A DNA stretch of 31,707 bases from an uncultured Treponema sp. (lineage in GTDB: Bacteria; Spirochaetota; Spirochaetia; Treponematales; Treponemataceae): assembly GCA_905236465.1 (NCBI GenBank), contig CAJOQA010000020.1:1-31707 (forward strand). Reading direction: 5' to 3'. The translations under genes were made by a program, and so were the position numbers. The first letter of the stretch is position 1, and every line of letters begins with the position of its first letter. This document shows, piece after piece, positions 5,823 to 13,813 of the stretch. The notes beneath the pieces are model-generated. The model saw only the letters and a list, made by a program, of their open reading frames with translations. It did not search any database and was not told the origin of the DNA.

Positions 5823-8124
5823 TAGGGCTTTAAACACAGGCCTTTGGTTTCTTTTTCATCTGTCGATTTTTTTATTGTTTTCTTTTTCTCTGCTAAAGGG
5901 GGGCTTGGATGTTTCTTCTGATTTAATGCAAATGATTCCTGATACTTCTGCTTTGGACTTTGGGAAGGCTGATGAAAGACTTACGGAGATTAATGGCAGA
6001 AAAATTTTTGTCTTATCTTATTCTTCTGACTTTGGCAAAGCAAAAGAGGGGGCTGAAAAGCTTGGGGAAGAATTAAAAGGTAGCGGTAAATTTGAAGCAA
6101 TAGATGTTTTGCAAAATACTTTTTCTTTTGATGAAATAGAAGATTTTATTTTTAAAAATCGGTTTGTTCTTGCTGATATAAAAGATAGTGAAGCTTTGGT
6201 CTTTGCAAATAATGCCCTTGCTAAAATCTTTGGGGCCTTTACGCTTTCTTCGCTAGAGAGGCTGGATGAGGATCCCTTTTTATTGCAAGAAAGTGTTATT
6301 GAAAAATATATGGCTGCGCTAAAAAATTCTGGCAGTAAGCTGGGACCAAAGGATGGGATGCTTGCTACAGAGTACGAGGGAAATTGGTATGTTTTGTGTA
6401 CGCTTTCTTTGACAAAAGAAGCTGCCCTTATGGCAAGCAAAAATAATGGGGTTTCTCTTTTATATAATACTGTTTCTTCTTTAGAGGGAAAGGGGTATTC
6501 CTTTGTAATGACAGGAACCCCTTTACATTCCTTTGAATCTTCTACATCTGCATCGAAAGAAATATCAGTGATTTCAACAATTTCTATGCTTCTTGTTGTG
6601 CTGATGTTGCTTTTTGTCTTTAGAAGTTTTACCCCCCTTGTTTGCTCTTTGTGTTCTATAGTTCTATCTGTGCTTGTCGCTTTTTCTGCAACACATTTTG
6701 TTTTTTCTTCTGTCCACATGCTGACTCTTATTTTTGGAACATCTCTTATTGGTTCTTGCATAGATTATAATTTACATTTTTTTATCAGATGGAAAGCGGA
6801 CGCTAGCTTGAAGTCTAGCTGGGAAGTGAGGGAACATCTATTTAAGGGGCTTATACTTTCTCTTCTTTCAACAGAAATCTGCTACATTATGTTGTTCTTT
6901 GCCCCCTTTGCAATCCTGAAACAGATGGCAGTCTTTTCTTTTGTAGGAATTCTTTCTTCGTTTTTGACTTCTGCTTGTGCCTTTCCTAATATTAAAATTC
7001 AAGAGAAAAAGAAAAGAAAAATTTTTATCATTGACTATTTTTGCAAGTTGAAGAGAAAATCACTGATAAAATGGCTGAGCAGGGGACTTTTGCTTTTTTC
7101 CCTTATTGTTATAGCCCTTAATTGGAATAAAATTCAGATAAAAAACAATATTGCCAATTTGTACAAAATGAAGGGACGATTAAAGGATGACACTATCCTA
7201 AGTGCAAAAGCAATGGGCTACACAAACCCTTACTGGTTTATTGTAAAGGGAAAAAATTCGGAAGAACTTTTGCAGAATGAGGAAAAAGTACTTGCTTCCT
7301 TAAAAAAACAGGGGTTTACCTCATTTTTAGCAACATCGCTATTTGTTCCCTCACAAAAAAGTCAGCAGGAAAATTATGAAGAGTGCAAAAAACTTTTGCC
7401 GTTAGCTGAATCGCAACTTGACTTTTTAGGTTTTGATTCAAGTGCTAAAGATTTGTACGAGCAATCTTTTGAAAAATCCCAAGGGCGTTTTGTAAACCTT
7501 GAAGTAGCTGACCTTCCGCAAACTTTAAGAAAATCTTTAGAGAATTTGTATTTGGGAAAATTAGGTGAGAATTATTTTTCTATTATAATGCTTTCATCTT
7601 CAGACTCAATACCCGTGCTGGACGAAATGAAAAATGTTTTTTTTGAAAATAAAGCTGTGGATATAAGCCTAGGGCTAGATCATCTTACAAAATTTATTTT
7701 AAAGATGTTTGCTATTTCTTATTTTATTATTGTCCTTGTTTTAAAGTTTTTTTATTCTTGGAAAGATTGCCTCCGCATTGCTTTTGTTCCTGTAAAGAGT
7801 TTGCTTCTTATTGCAGCTGTTTTCCTACTTATGGGAAAAAATATTGACTTCTTTTGTATAATAGGAATGGTTTTAGTTTTTGGTTTGGGCCTCGATTATA
7901 TCATTTATATGACAGAAAATAGTAAGAAAGCTGGTGAAAGTAGCAGTGACTTGGAATCTTTTGCTATCTTTTTGTCTTTTTTTACTACGGCGCTTTCTTT
8001 TGGAGCCTTAGCATTAAGTTCTTTTGTTCCGGTCCACGTGATGGGACTTTCGATTTTGCTGGGGCTAACAGCCGCTTATTTGGCTTCTGCAGACGAAAAT
8101 CAAAACTATAACAGTTTTTACTAG
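5797..8124 (+). CDS. MMPL/RND-superfamily lipid exporter
   Basis: A 775-residue inner-membrane transporter with two similar halves: one membrane helix (about 14-34), a large periplasmic loop to about 255, five helices (257-405), a second single helix near 428-446, another periplasmic loop, and five helices from about 632 to the end. This 12-helix plan and the length match MMPL exporters in APE clusters, which move the finished lipid to LolA-like carriers. The start overlaps the LolA gene by 26 nt. The last residues (SADENQNYNSFY) are polar. It is the last gene of the operon, and only 33 nt separate it from the chemoreceptor gene. Confidence 0.85.
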   Translation: MSRKSILSNRALNTGLWFLFHLSIFLLFSFSLLKGGLDVSSDLMQMIPDTSALDFGKADERLTEINGRKIFVLSYSSDFGKAKEGAEKLGEELKGSGKFEAIDVLQNTFSFDEIEDFIFKNRFVLADIKDSEALVFANNALAKIFGAFTLSSLERLDEDPFLLQESVIEKYMAALKNSGSKLGPKDGMLATEYEGNWYVLCTLSLTKEAALMASKNNGVSLLYNTVSSLEGKGYSFVMTGTPLHSFESSTSASKEISVISTISMLLVVLMLLFVFRSFTPLVCSLCSIVLSVLVAFSATHFVFSSVHMLTLIFGTSLIGSCIDYNLHFFIRWKADASLKSSWEVREHLFKGLILSLLSTEICYIMLFFAPFAILKQMAVFSFVGILSSFLTSACAFPNIKIQEKKKRKIFIIDYFCKLKRKSLIKWLSRGLLLFSLIVIALNWNKIQIKNNIANLYKMKGRLKDDTILSAKAMGYTNPYWFIVKGKNSEELLQNEEKVLASLKKQGFTSFLATSLFVPSQKSQQENYEECKKLLPLAESQLDFLGFDSSAKDLYEQSFEKSQGRFVNLEVADLPQTLRKSLENLYLGKLGENYFSIIMLSSSDSIPVLDEMKNVFFENKAVDISLGLDHLTKFILKMFAISYFIIVLVLKFFYSWKDCLRIAFVPVKSLLLIAAVFLLMGKNIDFFCIIGMVLVFGLGLDYIIYMTENSKKAGESSSDLESFAIFLSFFTTALSFGALALSSFVPVHVMGLSILLGLTAAYLASADENQNYNSFY

Positions 8125-8144
8125 AAATAGAATTAGTTCTGTAT

Positions 8145-8150
8145 TATAAT
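8145..8150 (+). promoter_or_regulatory. -10 element of the chemoreceptor gene
   Basis: A perfect TATAAT ends 7 nt before the ATG at 8158, in the 33-nt gap after the exporter gene. No Shine-Dalgarno sequence lies between. The -35 position is weak. The predicted transcript start falls on or next to the ATG, which suggests a leaderless message. Confidence 0.5.
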
Positions 8151-8157
8151 AAATAGT

Positions 8158-9969
8158 ATGAATTCTTTAAAAACCCGATTTATTGTTTTTTTTGGTGCTT
8201 TCATACTGATTTCTTGCGGTCTTATTTCGATTATTGCCGCTATGACTATCAGGCAGACAGGTATAGTCTTGCCGTCTGAACAGGGATTTTATGTTGCAGA
8301 ACAGGCTGTTTCTGCTATAGACGGAGATGCCTTTGAGCGCTTTACAAAAAATCCTTCGGAATCAGACCCTTTTTATGAAAAAACGAGGCTTGCCCTGCTG
8401 AATATAAAAAGGATAGCGAACTGCGAGTACTTGTACACAATGGTACAGCTTGGCGGCTCAAATTTCCGCTATATGATAGACGGTTCCTGTGATCCATCTG
8501 ATACGGAAAACTTTTCTCCTTTGGGAACAGACGAGGACATTTCTTCCTATGGTCAGCCGCCACTGCTAACCATGAGGGACGGAATTACTACAACTTCTGG
8601 TTTTACGAATCAGGAAGGCTGGGGCTGGATGGTTAGCACCTATGCCCCTATAAAGAATTCTTCCGGAAGGGTTGTAGGTATGTTGGGCGTAGACTTTGAT
8701 GTAAGTTCTATTATGAATGTAATCAGGTCTCGAGTCTTGATAACAAGCCTTGTAGGTTTTCTCTTCTTTGTCCTAGGGCTTATTTTGCTCTTCTGGTTTA
8801 CGGGGCAGATTTTTGGTAGCATGAAAGTTATTTCTAATGAAATGGAAAAAATCTCTAAGGGAAAGGCCGACCTTACCTCACGGCTTCCTGAAAAGGGGAA
8901 TAATGAAATTTCACTTCTTGCAAAAAACTGCAATGCCGTTATAAAAAGTCTTGCTAATCTTGTTGCTAGTTTACAGGGGGAAACGGATGTTCTAAGTGAA
9001 TCCGGCACATCCCTTACTGACCGAATGGAAAGGCACATGACGGAATTGAACAAGGCAGCTTCTAATGTTGATGACATAGCAATCCGTGTTGAAGAGCAAA
9101 CTTCCCGCATAGAGTCTATTGCAGATGGAATGCATAATGTTGAGGATGAGATTACCGGTTTGGATGAAAAGATTGCTAAGCAGTCAGGGGCTATTATGCA
9201 ATCTTCTTCTGCGGTAGAAGAAATTTCTGCTAATATCAGGTCTGTTGAGCACAATGTTTCTTTGATTATTGATGAGTACAAGAATCTTGTTGTGGAAGCT
9301 GGCAATGGTAGGCAAAAGCAGGATAAGGTTAGCGAGCAGATAGGCCATATTGCTGAGCAGTCAGAAAACTTGACGGATGCGAATGATGCAATTAAGCATA
9401 TTGCGGAACAGACGAACCTTTTGGCTATGAATGCTGCTATTGAGGCAGCTCATGCAGGTGACTTTGGTAAGGGCTTTGGTGTAGTTGCAGATGAGATTCG
9501 TGCTTTAGCGGAGACTTCGGCGCAACAGTCAGCTTCTATTCAGGAGCTTTTGGCAGGTATTTCAGAGGCGATTAAGGAAATAGTTGATTCTTCTATGCTT
9601 TCAGCAGCTTCTTTTGACAGTGTGGGGTCAAAGATTTCTCAGCTTGATAACCTTATAAAGCAGGTTCAGTCCGGTATGAGCGAAGAGCGTGAGGGAGTTG
9701 ATGATATTTTGCGTACCATGAAGACCCTTGATGGTACGACTAGGGACATAAATGATGCTTCTAAGCATATGAAATCTGAAAGCGCAAATGTATTTACAAG
9801 AATAAAGGAATTGCAGTCTTTGGCTACAGACACAAAGCAAAAATCATCTGAAGTTACTTCTGGTATGCAGGAGATGAAATCTTCTGCAATAGATGCTTCT
9901 TCGGCTTCTGACCGCAGTAAAGCGGCTGCGCAAAAAGTTTCTGATATGATAAAAGGATTTAAGGTGTAG
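8158..9969 (+). CDS. Methyl-accepting chemotaxis protein
   Basis: A 603-residue transmembrane chemoreceptor: helix 1 at about 8-30, a periplasmic Cache-like sensor domain to about 190 (with GWGWMVSTYAPI and VGMLGVDFDV), helix 2 at about 193-216, a HAMP segment, and a long cytoplasmic coiled coil. The kinase-control tip is clear near residues 415-452: EQTNLLAMNAAIEAAHAG, then GKGFGVVADEIRALAE. It signals through CheW/CheA to the flagellar motor. The ligand is unknown; Cache domains commonly bind small organic acids or amino acids. No pentapeptide CheR tether is seen at the C-terminus. The ATG is preceded by a -10 box rather than an RBS. Confidence 0.93.
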   Translation: MNSLKTRFIVFFGAFILISCGLISIIAAMTIRQTGIVLPSEQGFYVAEQAVSAIDGDAFERFTKNPSESDPFYEKTRLALLNIKRIANCEYLYTMVQLGGSNFRYMIDGSCDPSDTENFSPLGTDEDISSYGQPPLLTMRDGITTTSGFTNQEGWGWMVSTYAPIKNSSGRVVGMLGVDFDVSSIMNVIRSRVLITSLVGFLFFVLGLILLFWFTGQIFGSMKVISNEMEKISKGKADLTSRLPEKGNNEISLLAKNCNAVIKSLANLVASLQGETDVLSESGTSLTDRMERHMTELNKAASNVDDIAIRVEEQTSRIESIADGMHNVEDEITGLDEKIAKQSGAIMQSSSAVEEISANIRSVEHNVSLIIDEYKNLVVEAGNGRQKQDKVSEQIGHIAEQSENLTDANDAIKHIAEQTNLLAMNAAIEAAHAGDFGKGFGVVADEIRALAETSAQQSASIQELLAGISEAIKEIVDSSMLSAASFDSVGSKISQLDNLIKQVQSGMSEEREGVDDILRTMKTLDGTTRDINDASKHMKSESANVFTRIKELQSLATDTKQKSSEVTSGMQEMKSSAIDASSASDRSKAAAQKVSDMIKGFKV

Positions 9970-10014
9970 TCCTTCGGCAGGCTCAGGAACCGTCCTTCGA
10001 CAGGCTTATGGAAC
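9969..10014. repeat. Two tandem copies of a 23-bp repeat
   Basis: GTCCTTCGGCAGGCTCAGGAACC (9969-9991) is followed head to tail by a diverged copy (9992-10014) that keeps GTCCTTCGACAGGCTTA and the GGAAC end. The first copy starts at the last base of the chemoreceptor stop codon. The core CTTCGACAGGCTCAGG belongs to a widely scattered intergenic repeat seen in several phyla (from memory). It lies between convergent genes. Confidence 0.7.
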
Positions 10015-10029
10015 TTCCCTTAGCTGAAC

Positions 10030-10599
10030 TTAGGATTCGTAGGTGCGCAGAATTGTTTCTGCTGTGGTTAGTCTGGTTTGCCGTAAGTCCATGCTCTGCT
10101 TTTCTATGTAGCGCTGAGCTTGGGGCTCTGTCATTTTTAAAACTTGGATAAGCACGAGCTTTGCCCTATCAACAATCCTGATTTCTTCTATTTTCTTTTG
10201 CAGTTCCTGGTTTTTGTTCTCTAGCATCATAACCCGCTTGCGGCTTGCAGAAAGAAGTTTTACCGCCTGGTAAAAGAATTCCGGTGCTACTGGCTTGGGC
10301 AAAGCAAAGACCCCGTAATCTTCAACTATTGCGCTTATTTCATAAACCCTGTTTTGGTCTACAATCAATATAATTCCGGCTGTAGTTTTTTCTGCAGCGG
10401 TAAGGGAAAGATCGGTGCCACTTTCGTCTGGCAAGGGGGTGTCTATAACAATCAGATCATAATTAAATTCTGTTATAGACCTTCTTGCCTGCGATGCGTT
10501 TTGGGCTAAAGAAATCTTACTGAATTGTTCACCCTTGAGAAGATCTGATATTATTTCCATAGTTGAGCCTATGTTGCTGATTATAAGCACTGAATTCAT
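10030..10599 (-). CDS. ANTAR-domain RNA-binding response regulator
   Basis: A 189-residue protein. The N-terminal receiver-like domain keeps the acceptor-type Asp53 (LIVIDTPLPDES) and the KP motif near 101 but lacks the acidic pair normally near residues 9-10 (VLIISNIG), so phosphorylation is doubtful. A coiled coil (about 118-140) leads to a C-terminal ANTAR domain, AKLVLIQVLKMTEPQAQRYI (about 145-164), with RTAE-type ends. ANTAR proteins bind paired hexaloop hairpins and prevent termination, often at nitrogen genes. The start overlaps the glutamine synthetase stop as ATGA, so it is co-translated with it and probably controls nitrogen or glutamine genes. Confidence 0.87.
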   Translation of the reverse strand: MNSVLIISNIGSTMEIISDLLKGEQFSKISLAQNASQARRSITEFNYDLIVIDTPLPDESGTDLSLTAAEKTTAGIILIVDQNRVYEISAIVEDYGVFALPKPVAPEFFYQAVKLLSASRKRVMMLENKNQELQKKIEEIRIVDRAKLVLIQVLKMTEPQAQRYIEKQSMDLRQTRLTTAETILRTYES

Positions 10600-11828
10600 A
10601 TATGTTTTATGTAGGCTTTAAGAACTTCTTCAGGTATAAGTGATTTTACAAAGTCAGAAGAAGAAGCTAGTTCTATAGCTTCGCCTAAGTTTTCCGGTAA
10701 ACTTTGTAAATCTTTTATTTTTTCAGCTGGAGCGGTAAAGAGGTTGATGTCTACAGAAGGTTCTAAGTCAAGTGAATCTTTTATGCCTTCTAGTCCCGCT
10801 GCTATTACAAAGGCCATAGCCAGGTACTGGTTGCAAGAGGGGTCAGGAGACCGTAGCTCTAGCCTCATCTGCTGACCTGTTGCAGCCGGCAGCCTGATCA
10901 GCTGACTTCTGTTTTGTGAAGAATAGCTTACGTATTTTGGGGCTTCAAAATACCCTAACCGGTCGTAGGATTCCTTTAATGGGTTAAGAAAAAGTGTGAT
11001 TTCTCTAATTCGTCTTAAAATGCCGGCTATGAAGGATTTTGTTTTCTTATTCTCAAGGTTAGTTATATTCACTCCCTTTTCGTTAAGCGAAAGGTTTAGG
11101 TGTAAACCGGAGCCTGCCTGATCTTTAAGCGGTTTGGGAGAAAAAGAAGAATGCAGTCCATCTTGGGCTGCAATGGTTGCAACTGTAATCTTAAATGTCG
11201 CTAGATTATCCGCTGCCTTGCAAATTTCAGAATACTTAAAGTCTATTTCATTTTGACCAGGGCCAGTTTCGTGATGGCTTGTCTCTGGTTCTATTCCCAA
11301 TTGCTCCAGGTTCAGTATTATGTCCCTGCGAACATTTTCGCACTTGTCGAAAGGGGCAAGAGAACAGTAGCCCGCATTGTCGTAGGGAATAAGGGTTGGG
11401 TTTCCGTTTTGGTCTAATTTAAAGATGTAGAACTCACATTCTGTCCCCACTTTTATTTCTAGCCCTTCTTTTTGGGCAGAAGCTGCAACTTTTTTTAAGA
11501 TTTGCCTTGTGTCTCCGGCAAATTCCCTGCCGTCAAGGTACTTTATTGAGCAGAACATCCTGGCAACACGGCCCCTTTGGGGTCTCCAGGGAAGAACTGA
11601 AAGGGTTGTGGGGTCTGGCTGCAAAAAGAGGTCACTTTGGGCTGCATTTAAAAAACCTGGCACTGCGCTGGCATCAAAAGAAATGCCTTGTTCAAAAGCC
11701 CGTTCTAGCAGGCTTGGCTGTATAGAAATACTTCTTGTTACGCCGAAAATATCTGTAAAGAAAAGCTTTATGAACTTTACATCATTTTCCTTAACATATT
11801 GAATGACTTCGTTTGTTGTATATTCCAT
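10596..11828 (-). CDS. glnA: Glutamine synthetase, short type I variant
   Basis: A 410-residue GSI-family enzyme that should form glutamine from glutamate, ammonia and ATP. Visible motifs are FDASAVPGF with SDLFLQPDP (about 51-73), GTECEFYIF (128-136, metal glutamate), ETGPGQNEIDF (187-197), GSGLHLNLSL (239-248) and MRLELRSPDPSCNQYLA near 320. The second histidine of the usual GxGxHxHxSL is Asn245, and the chain stops 25-30 residues before the normal C-terminal end. No adenylylation tyrosine loop is apparent. It lies 8 nt after glmS, with an AGAGG site, and overlaps the ANTAR regulator. It is probably active, but the substitutions leave room for another amine-ligase function. Confidence 0.82.
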   Translation of the reverse strand: MEYTTNEVIQYVKENDVKFIKLFFTDIFGVTRSISIQPSLLERAFEQGISFDASAVPGFLNAAQSDLFLQPDPTTLSVLPWRPQRGRVARMFCSIKYLDGREFAGDTRQILKKVAASAQKEGLEIKVGTECEFYIFKLDQNGNPTLIPYDNAGYCSLAPFDKCENVRRDIILNLEQLGIEPETSHHETGPGQNEIDFKYSEICKAADNLATFKITVATIAAQDGLHSSFSPKPLKDQAGSGLHLNLSLNEKGVNITNLENKKTKSFIAGILRRIREITLFLNPLKESYDRLGYFEAPKYVSYSSQNRSQLIRLPAATGQQMRLELRSPDPSCNQYLAMAFVIAAGLEGIKDSLDLEPSVDINLFTAPAEKIKDLQSLPENLGEAIELASSSDFVKSLIPEEVLKAYIKHI

Positions 11829-11836
11829 TGTATCCT

Positions 11837-13759
11837 CTATTCTACGGTAACAGATTTTGCAAGGTTCCTGGGCTTGTCGGGGTTATTGCCCCTTAAGACT
11901 GAGCAGTAATAGGCAAACAATTGGGCAGGGACAATGCTTAGTATGGCCGCAAAGGCTTCTGTGCAGGCAGGAATGCGGATGATTTCGTCTGCGGCGGTTG
12001 CAAAGGCATTTTCTGTGTCTTGGGTGATTACTAGGGTTGTCGCATTTCTGGACTTTACCTCGACTATGTTACTTGCGATTTTTTCGTAAAGTTTTGGGCT
12101 AGTTGCCACTGCGACCACAAGGGTGTTGCTGTCTACCAGCGCGATGGGACCGTGCTTGAGCTCTCCTGCGGCAAAGGCTTCGCTGTGCATGTAGCTGACT
12201 TCTTTTAGCTTGAGGGCACATTCCTGGCTGGTTGCGCTGTCGAATAAGCGGCCGATGAAAAAGACTTTTTCCTTGTTAAAGTTCTTTGAGACAAACTTTT
12301 GAATTGTAGTCTTGTCATTTAGAATTTCCTGCATTTTTTGCGGAATGGTTGCAAGTTCTTCTAGCAGTGTTTTGTAGTCCGCATCAGAGATTGCCTTTCT
12401 AAGATGGCCGCTCTTGAGGGCAAGCAGGTAAAGGCACATCAGCTGAGTTGTGTAGGCTTTTGTTGAGGCAACAGCTATTTCTGGCCCTGCCCAAGTGTAA
12501 ATGACGTGGTCTGCTTCCCTGCTGACAGTAGAGCCTACGCAGTTAGTTATAGCGATGATAGGAACACCTGCTTCTTTTGCAAGCCTTAGGGCTGCAAGGG
12601 TGTCTGCCGTTTCACCTGACTGGCTGATTACTATAAAGATGTCGTCTTTGTAGAGGATGGGATTTCTGTAACGGAATTCACTAGCTGTATCTACTACTAC
12701 GGGAATTCTTGCAAACTGCTCAAAGGCATAGCGGGCTACAAGACCTGCATGATAGGCGGTTCCACAAGCGGCTATGACGATGCGCTTGGCATCTTTCCAA
12801 ATTGAATCACTGCCCTTTATTTCCTCAAAGTTTATGTCAATTATTTTTTCCCCGTTAGAAACCAGTCTTGGGCGCAGTGTGTCTGTTAGGGCTTTGGGTT
12901 GCTCGTGGATTTCCTTTAGCATGAAGTGGGCATAGCCATTTTTTTCAGCAGAAGAAATGTCCCAGTCGACATGGTATGGCTCTTTTACAATTTTGCTGCC
13001 TTCTTCATTAAAAAGGTCAACGTGGTCTGCGTAAAGAACTGCCATCTGCTTTTGCTCAAGGAAATAGACTTCTCTTGTATGCTCAAGAACTGCCGGTACG
13101 TCGGATGCAATAAAGTTTTCATCTTTGCCCAAGCCTATGATAAGGGGGCTGTCTTTGCGGGCAGCAATCAGGCGGTCAGGAAAGTCCTTGCAGACTACTG
13201 CCAGAGCATAGCTACCCTCAATCTTTGTAAGAGAGGCTTTTACTGCCTGAAAAATATCTGAAGTTTGCTCATAAAAGTAGTTTATTAAGTGGGCAACAAC
13301 TTCTGTATCTGTTTGGCTTCTGAAAACTATGCCCTGCTCCTGAAGCCAAGCACGAAGTTTTACATAATTTTCTATAATTCCGTTGTGGACAATGGCTATT
13401 GTTCCGCTGACATTTGTGTGGGGGTGGGCATTTATGTCACTAGGCTCCCCGTGTGTGGCCCACCTTGTGTGCCCTATTCCCAAAGTTCCTGGAACAAAGT
13501 CTGCCATAAGGGGTATAAGGGCTGCTTCTTTTTGGTCACATTCTTCTTCTGTCATGGATTGGGAACTTTTTACTATTTGATTTGTAACTTCTTCAACTAG
13601 TTTTCTTAAAGCGCCCTTGACTTTGCGGACTAAAATATCCTGTCCGTTAAAAACTGCGATTCCTGCGCTGTCATATCCACGGTATTCAAGTTTTTTTAAG
13701 GCATTTACAAGGATTGGGGTAGCCTTTTTATTTCCTACATATCCAACTATTCCACACAT
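11837..13759 (-). CDS. glmS: Glutamine-fructose-6-phosphate aminotransferase
   Basis: A 640-residue GlmS that turns fructose-6-phosphate and glutamine into glucosamine-6-phosphate, the entry to peptidoglycan precursors. The N-terminal glutaminase starts MCGIVG with Cys2, followed by HTRWATHG (97-104) and HNGIIENY. Two SIS domains follow (CGTAYHAG, SQSGETADT, ELKHGPIALVD), and the chain ends DKPRNLAKSVTVE as in the family. It is about 30 residues longer than usual because of an insert near 58-90 (KSSQSMTEEECDQKEA). AAGGA precedes the ATG. Glutamine synthetase lies 8 nt downstream, coupling glutamine use and supply. Confidence 0.96.
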   Translation of the reverse strand: MCGIVGYVGNKKATPILVNALKKLEYRGYDSAGIAVFNGQDILVRKVKGALRKLVEEVTNQIVKSSQSMTEEECDQKEAALIPLMADFVPGTLGIGHTRWATHGEPSDINAHPHTNVSGTIAIVHNGIIENYVKLRAWLQEQGIVFRSQTDTEVVAHLINYFYEQTSDIFQAVKASLTKIEGSYALAVVCKDFPDRLIAARKDSPLIIGLGKDENFIASDVPAVLEHTREVYFLEQKQMAVLYADHVDLFNEEGSKIVKEPYHVDWDISSAEKNGYAHFMLKEIHEQPKALTDTLRPRLVSNGEKIIDINFEEIKGSDSIWKDAKRIVIAACGTAYHAGLVARYAFEQFARIPVVVDTASEFRYRNPILYKDDIFIVISQSGETADTLAALRLAKEAGVPIIAITNCVGSTVSREADHVIYTWAGPEIAVASTKAYTTQLMCLYLLALKSGHLRKAISDADYKTLLEELATIPQKMQEILNDKTTIQKFVSKNFNKEKVFFIGRLFDSATSQECALKLKEVSYMHSEAFAAGELKHGPIALVDSNTLVVAVATSPKLYEKIASNIVEVKSRNATTLVITQDTENAFATAADEIIRIPACTEAFAAILSIVPAQLFAYYCSVLRGNNPDKPRNLAKSVTVE

Positions 13760-13782
13760 ATTTTATTCCTTTTGCTGCTATG

Positions 13783-13811
13783 TACTTTCAGCATGATTTA
13801 TTCTGAAAGTA
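13783..13811. repeat. Perfect 9-bp inverted repeat between the HD-domain gene and glmS
   Basis: TACTTTCAG (13783-13791) pairs with CTGAAAGTA (13803-13811) around an 11-nt loop. It fills about half of the 54-nt gap. In the minus-strand transcript no U-tract follows, so it is not a standard terminator for the upstream gene. It could be an RNA stem in the glmS leader or a protein-binding site. Confidence 0.5.
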
Positions 13812-13813
13812 TT

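Noticed and set aside
6018..6761. 247-codon open frame on the minus strand opposite the MMPL exporter
   Set aside because: Its translation is Ser/Lys/Pro-rich without domain features, and it is a shadow of the exporter codons. The + strand protein has clear family structure.
221..8124. Calling the operon a complete aryl-polyene cluster
   Set aside because: No ketosynthase, ketoreductase or ammonia-lyase is encoded in the window, so only 'APE-like' is supportable.
8640..9305. 221-codon open frame on the minus strand opposite the chemoreceptor
   Set aside because: Shadow of the strongly conserved chemoreceptor coding sequence, with no RBS or promoter of its own.
13760..13813. glmS ribozyme/riboswitch upstream of glmS
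   Set aside because: The gap is only 54 nt, far too short for the ribozyme, and no matching core sequence is seen.
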